DNA of 7,044 bases from ZC4RG30 sp964632365 (lineage in GTDB: Bacteria > Pseudomonadota > Gammaproteobacteria > Steroidobacterales > Steroidobacteraceae): positions 1 through 7,044 of the forward strand of contig CAZWDR010000125.1 in NCBI GenBank assembly GCA_964632365.1. Direction: 5' to 3'. The first letter of the stretch is position 1. Every line of letters begins with the position of its first letter. The position numbers and the translations under genes are program-made. This document shows, in pieces, positions 5,630-7,044 of this stretch. Under the pieces are notes generated by a model. The model did not search any database, had not been told where the DNA came from, and saw nothing but the letters and a program-made list of their open reading frames with translations.

Positions 5630-6898
5630 ATGTATCGGGACCCAAGGCCGGCGTGCGCCCTGCTGGCGTCGATTCTGCTCGCAGGCTGTGCGACCGCGCG
5701 CTACGAGGCGCCGCCCGAAGTGGCCCCCCAGCCGCCCGACGTCACGACCACCGAGGTCGTGGAAGAGGCGCGCACGGCCTCGGAGCAGGAGGCGCCCGCG
5801 GAGCAGCAGGCGGGCCCGGATGCGGCGACCGATGCCGGTGCGGTTTCGGCGCAGGCGCCCGCGCCGCCATCGCCAGCCGCGCCGGCCGGCGCCCGGGATG
5901 TGGCGTTCACGCCCGCGCCGGTTACATCCGCCGACGACACCGACCGGCGCTTCCGGCCGACCCGCAGCTCGATCGAGGAGATCCGCAGCCGGCGCGATGC
6001 GACGCCGATTCCGCTGGATTTCCGCCAGCGCCTGGACCACGTCCACGACCGGATCTATGTGTGGATGCAGTCGCGCGTCGAAGGCCTCGACCACGGGCTC
6101 GGCGGCGACACCCGGCCCCGCAAGCCCGTGCCCGCCGCGCCGTTCCGGCTCGGCCTCGTCGGTGAGGCCATCGACCGCAACGGCAAGGCCGACCTCGGGA
6201 TCGACGCGAACTTCGACATCGCGCTGCGGCTGCCGAACCTCGAGGAGCGCCTGCGCATCTTCGTCACCAGCGGCGAGCTCGACGAGGCGCCGCGCAGCGA
6301 GCGCGAGGAGCAGAACCTCAGCGCCGGCCTGCGCTACGAGCTGTGGCAGTTCCTGGATTTCGACATCGGCCTGCGCATCGACAAGGCGCCGGTCGCGTTC
6401 GCGGCACTCAAATGGTCACGCGAGATTCCGCTCGGCCGCTGGGACTTCTACCCGTTCGCGAAGATCTTCGCCGAGACCAAGGACAGCGTGGGCTACGTTG
6501 CCGCGGTCACCTTCGATCGCTGGGTGGGGCGGCATCTGTTCCGCACGGCCACGTACGCCAAGTGGCGCGCCGACACCTCGGACACCAAATGGTCCGAGAC
6601 GCTGGTCTATGCGCGCGCCAACCAGCTCATCGTGCCCGATCGCTACGGCTCCTATACGCGTGCCAGCGACATCGGCCGCGGCTGGGGTGTGCGGCTGCTG
6701 GCGGGCGGCAATTCGGCCAGTTCGATCGACCAGTACGAGACGGGCATCTTCTATCGCCGCCCGACGCGCACCCGCTGGCTGTACTGGTCGGTCGAGCCGC
6801 TGGTGCGCTGGGATCGCGAGCATGCGTGGAGCGCCGACCCGGGCCTGCGGGTGGGCGTGGAGGCGCTGTTCTGGGATCTGGCGCGCCCGGCTCGCTGA
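5630..6898 (+). CDS. Uncharacterised outer-membrane-type lipoprotein with Ala/Pro/Glu-rich linker and strand-rich C-terminal domain
   Basis: This is a 422-residue protein. The start is firm because the signal peptide begins at once (basic residues, hydrophobic 8-19, lipobox LAGC with Cys20) and there is no earlier in-frame start codon nearby. Ala at position +2 after Cys20 argues for outer-membrane sorting by the enterobacterial Lol rule. Residues 24-100 are a disordered-looking linker of Ala, Pro, Glu and Gln, usual for a tether across the periplasm. A charged, probably helical part follows (about 110-155). From about F172 the pattern becomes alternating polar/hydrophobic and rich in Trp, Tyr, Phe, Asp and Arg, for example GLRYELWQFLDFDIGLRID and, near the end, GIFYRRPTRTRWLYWSVEP (372-390). 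This looks like antiparallel beta strands, possibly a barrel or a barrel-like fold. It is not a TolC/OprM channel: length, helices and family motifs are missing. I recall similar C-terminal halves in uncharacterised gammaproteobacterial proteins, without function. It lies 74 bases after the pump, on the same strand, and converges on the hppA-like gene. Confidence 0.85.
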   Translation: MYRDPRPACALLASILLAGCATARYEAPPEVAPQPPDVTTTEVVEEARTASEQEAPAEQQAGPDAATDAGAVSAQAPAPPSPAAPAGARDVAFTPAPVTSADDTDRRFRPTRSSIEEIRSRRDATPIPLDFRQRLDHVHDRIYVWMQSRVEGLDHGLGGDTRPRKPVPAAPFRLGLVGEAIDRNGKADLGIDANFDIALRLPNLEERLRIFVTSGELDEAPRSEREEQNLSAGLRYELWQFLDFDIGLRIDKAPVAFAALKWSREIPLGRWDFYPFAKIFAETKDSVGYVAAVTFDRWVGRHLFRTATYAKWRADTSDTKWSETLVYARANQLIVPDRYGSYTRASDIGRGWGVRLLAGGNSASSIDQYETGIFYRRPTRTRWLYWSVEPLVRWDREHAWSADPGLRVGVEALFWDLARPAR

Positions 6899-6924
6899 AT
6901 GCGGGCCGGACGCGTGAGGAACAG

Positions 6925-6948
6925 GCCCGGTCGCGGGATGCGCCGGGC
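6925..6948. terminator. First hairpin of the convergent intergenic region (possible terminator)
   Basis: GCCCGG (6925-6930) pairs with CCGGGC (6943-6948). Inside it, CGC (6932-6934) pairs with GCG (6940-6942) past a bulged T, leaving a 5-base loop. It lies 27 bases after the lipoprotein stop. There is no T-run, so termination would have to be rho-dependent or weak. The position between converging genes is the main support. Confidence 0.4.
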
Positions 6949-6951
6949 AGG

Positions 6952-6985
6952 CGCTGGCGGAAACACTTGCGCGTTCCCGCCAGCG
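6952..6985. terminator. Second hairpin of the convergent region, likely bidirectional transcript end
   Basis: A perfect 9-bp stem is formed by CGCTGGCGG (6952-6960) and CCGCCAGCG (6977-6985). It is extended after one A-C mismatch by AAC (6962-6964) with GTT (6973-6975), leaving an 8-base loop. It sits 8 bases beyond the stop of the minus-strand gene and 53 bases beyond the plus-strand stop. That position fits a shared 3'-end structure for both transcripts, although no T-run is present on either strand. Confidence 0.5.
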
Positions 6986-6993
6986 GACGCTGA

Positions 6994-7044
6994 TCAGAGC
7001 AGCGGCACCAACAGCAGTGCCACGATGTTGATGATCTTGATCAG
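6994..7044 (-). CDS. hppA: C-terminal end of membrane-bound proton-translocating pyrophosphatase (5' end outside window)
   Basis: On the minus strand the last 51 bases read as 16 residues, LIKIINIVALLLVPLL, followed by TGA (complement of 6994-6996). Bacterial membrane pyrophosphatases (HppA, inner-membrane ion pumps that hydrolyse pyrophosphate) end in a very similar form: an Asn-Pro-leu/met-Ile-Lys-Ile turn followed by a last hydrophobic stretch, Ile-Val-Ala-Leu-Leu. The visible piece is hydrophobic after its Lys, as expected for the final membrane helix. The match rests on my recollection of the family and on few residues, so an unrelated membrane protein is possible. The catalytic part, and the residues separating H+ from Na+ and K+-dependent types, are outside the window. 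The gene converges with the lipoprotein gene. Confidence 0.7.
   Translation of the reverse strand: MIKIINIVALLLVPLL

Noticed and set aside
4269..5645. Long minus-strand open frame opposite the pump gene
   Set aside because: It is a GC-rich shadow of the pump. The composition is Arg/His/Ala-rich with no recognisable domain, while the plus strand is clearly AcrB-like throughout.
6901..6993. Plus-strand open frame continuing past 6898 in another frame
   Set aside because: It is a tail of a shadow frame of the lipoprotein gene, occupied by two hairpins, with no start or domain of its own.

Overview
The window is GC-rich, gene-dense bacterial chromosome. Its core is a two-gene RND efflux operon of the AcrAB/MexAB (HAE-1) type, with uncharacterised exported proteins on both sides. 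The close AcrB-like pump, the lipoprotein-type adaptor and the high GC suggest a high-GC gammaproteobacterium, perhaps of the Xanthomonadales, Nevskiales or Steroidobacter kind. This placement is an inference from protein character only; no rRNA or other marker is present.

Layout, left to right. (1) Bases 1-149 are the 3' end of a plus-strand gene whose product ends in a Gly/Pro/Ala-rich, collagen-like tail. A clear rho-independent terminator follows at 200-234. (2) Bases 350-1132 encode an exported protein with two canonical EF-hand calcium loops and a C-terminal helical segment. (3) A 119-base gap (1133-1251) starts within a 17-bp direct repeat that also covers the preceding stop codon. (4) Bases 1252-2424 encode the periplasmic adaptor lipoprotein, and 2421-5555 encode the 1044-residue inner-membrane RND pump. 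The two overlap by four bases (GTGA), which implies translational coupling. (5) A 74-base gap holds a bulged hairpin. It is followed by 5630-6898, a lipoprotein with a long low-complexity linker and a strand-rich C-terminal half of unknown function. (6) A 95-base convergent gap (6899-6993) holds two back-to-back hairpins. (7) The last 51 bases are the 3' end of a minus-strand gene. Its 16 C-terminal residues look like the end of a membrane-bound proton-pumping pyrophosphatase (HppA).

How the genes work together: the adaptor and pump should form two parts of a tripartite envelope pump. The adaptor keeps the Arg-Leu-Ser hairpin-tip motif used to dock on TolC/OprM-type channels, but no outer-membrane channel gene and no TetR- or MarR-type regulator is visible here. 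The channel may be shared and encoded elsewhere. The EF-hand protein and the downstream lipoprotein are also envelope proteins, but nothing in the sequence ties them to the pump beyond adjacency. No mobile element, CRISPR array, tRNA or rRNA was seen. I found no convincing new multi-gene system. The most interesting points are the altered Phe cluster in the pump pocket, the two uncharacterised exported proteins, and the HppA fragment at the right edge.
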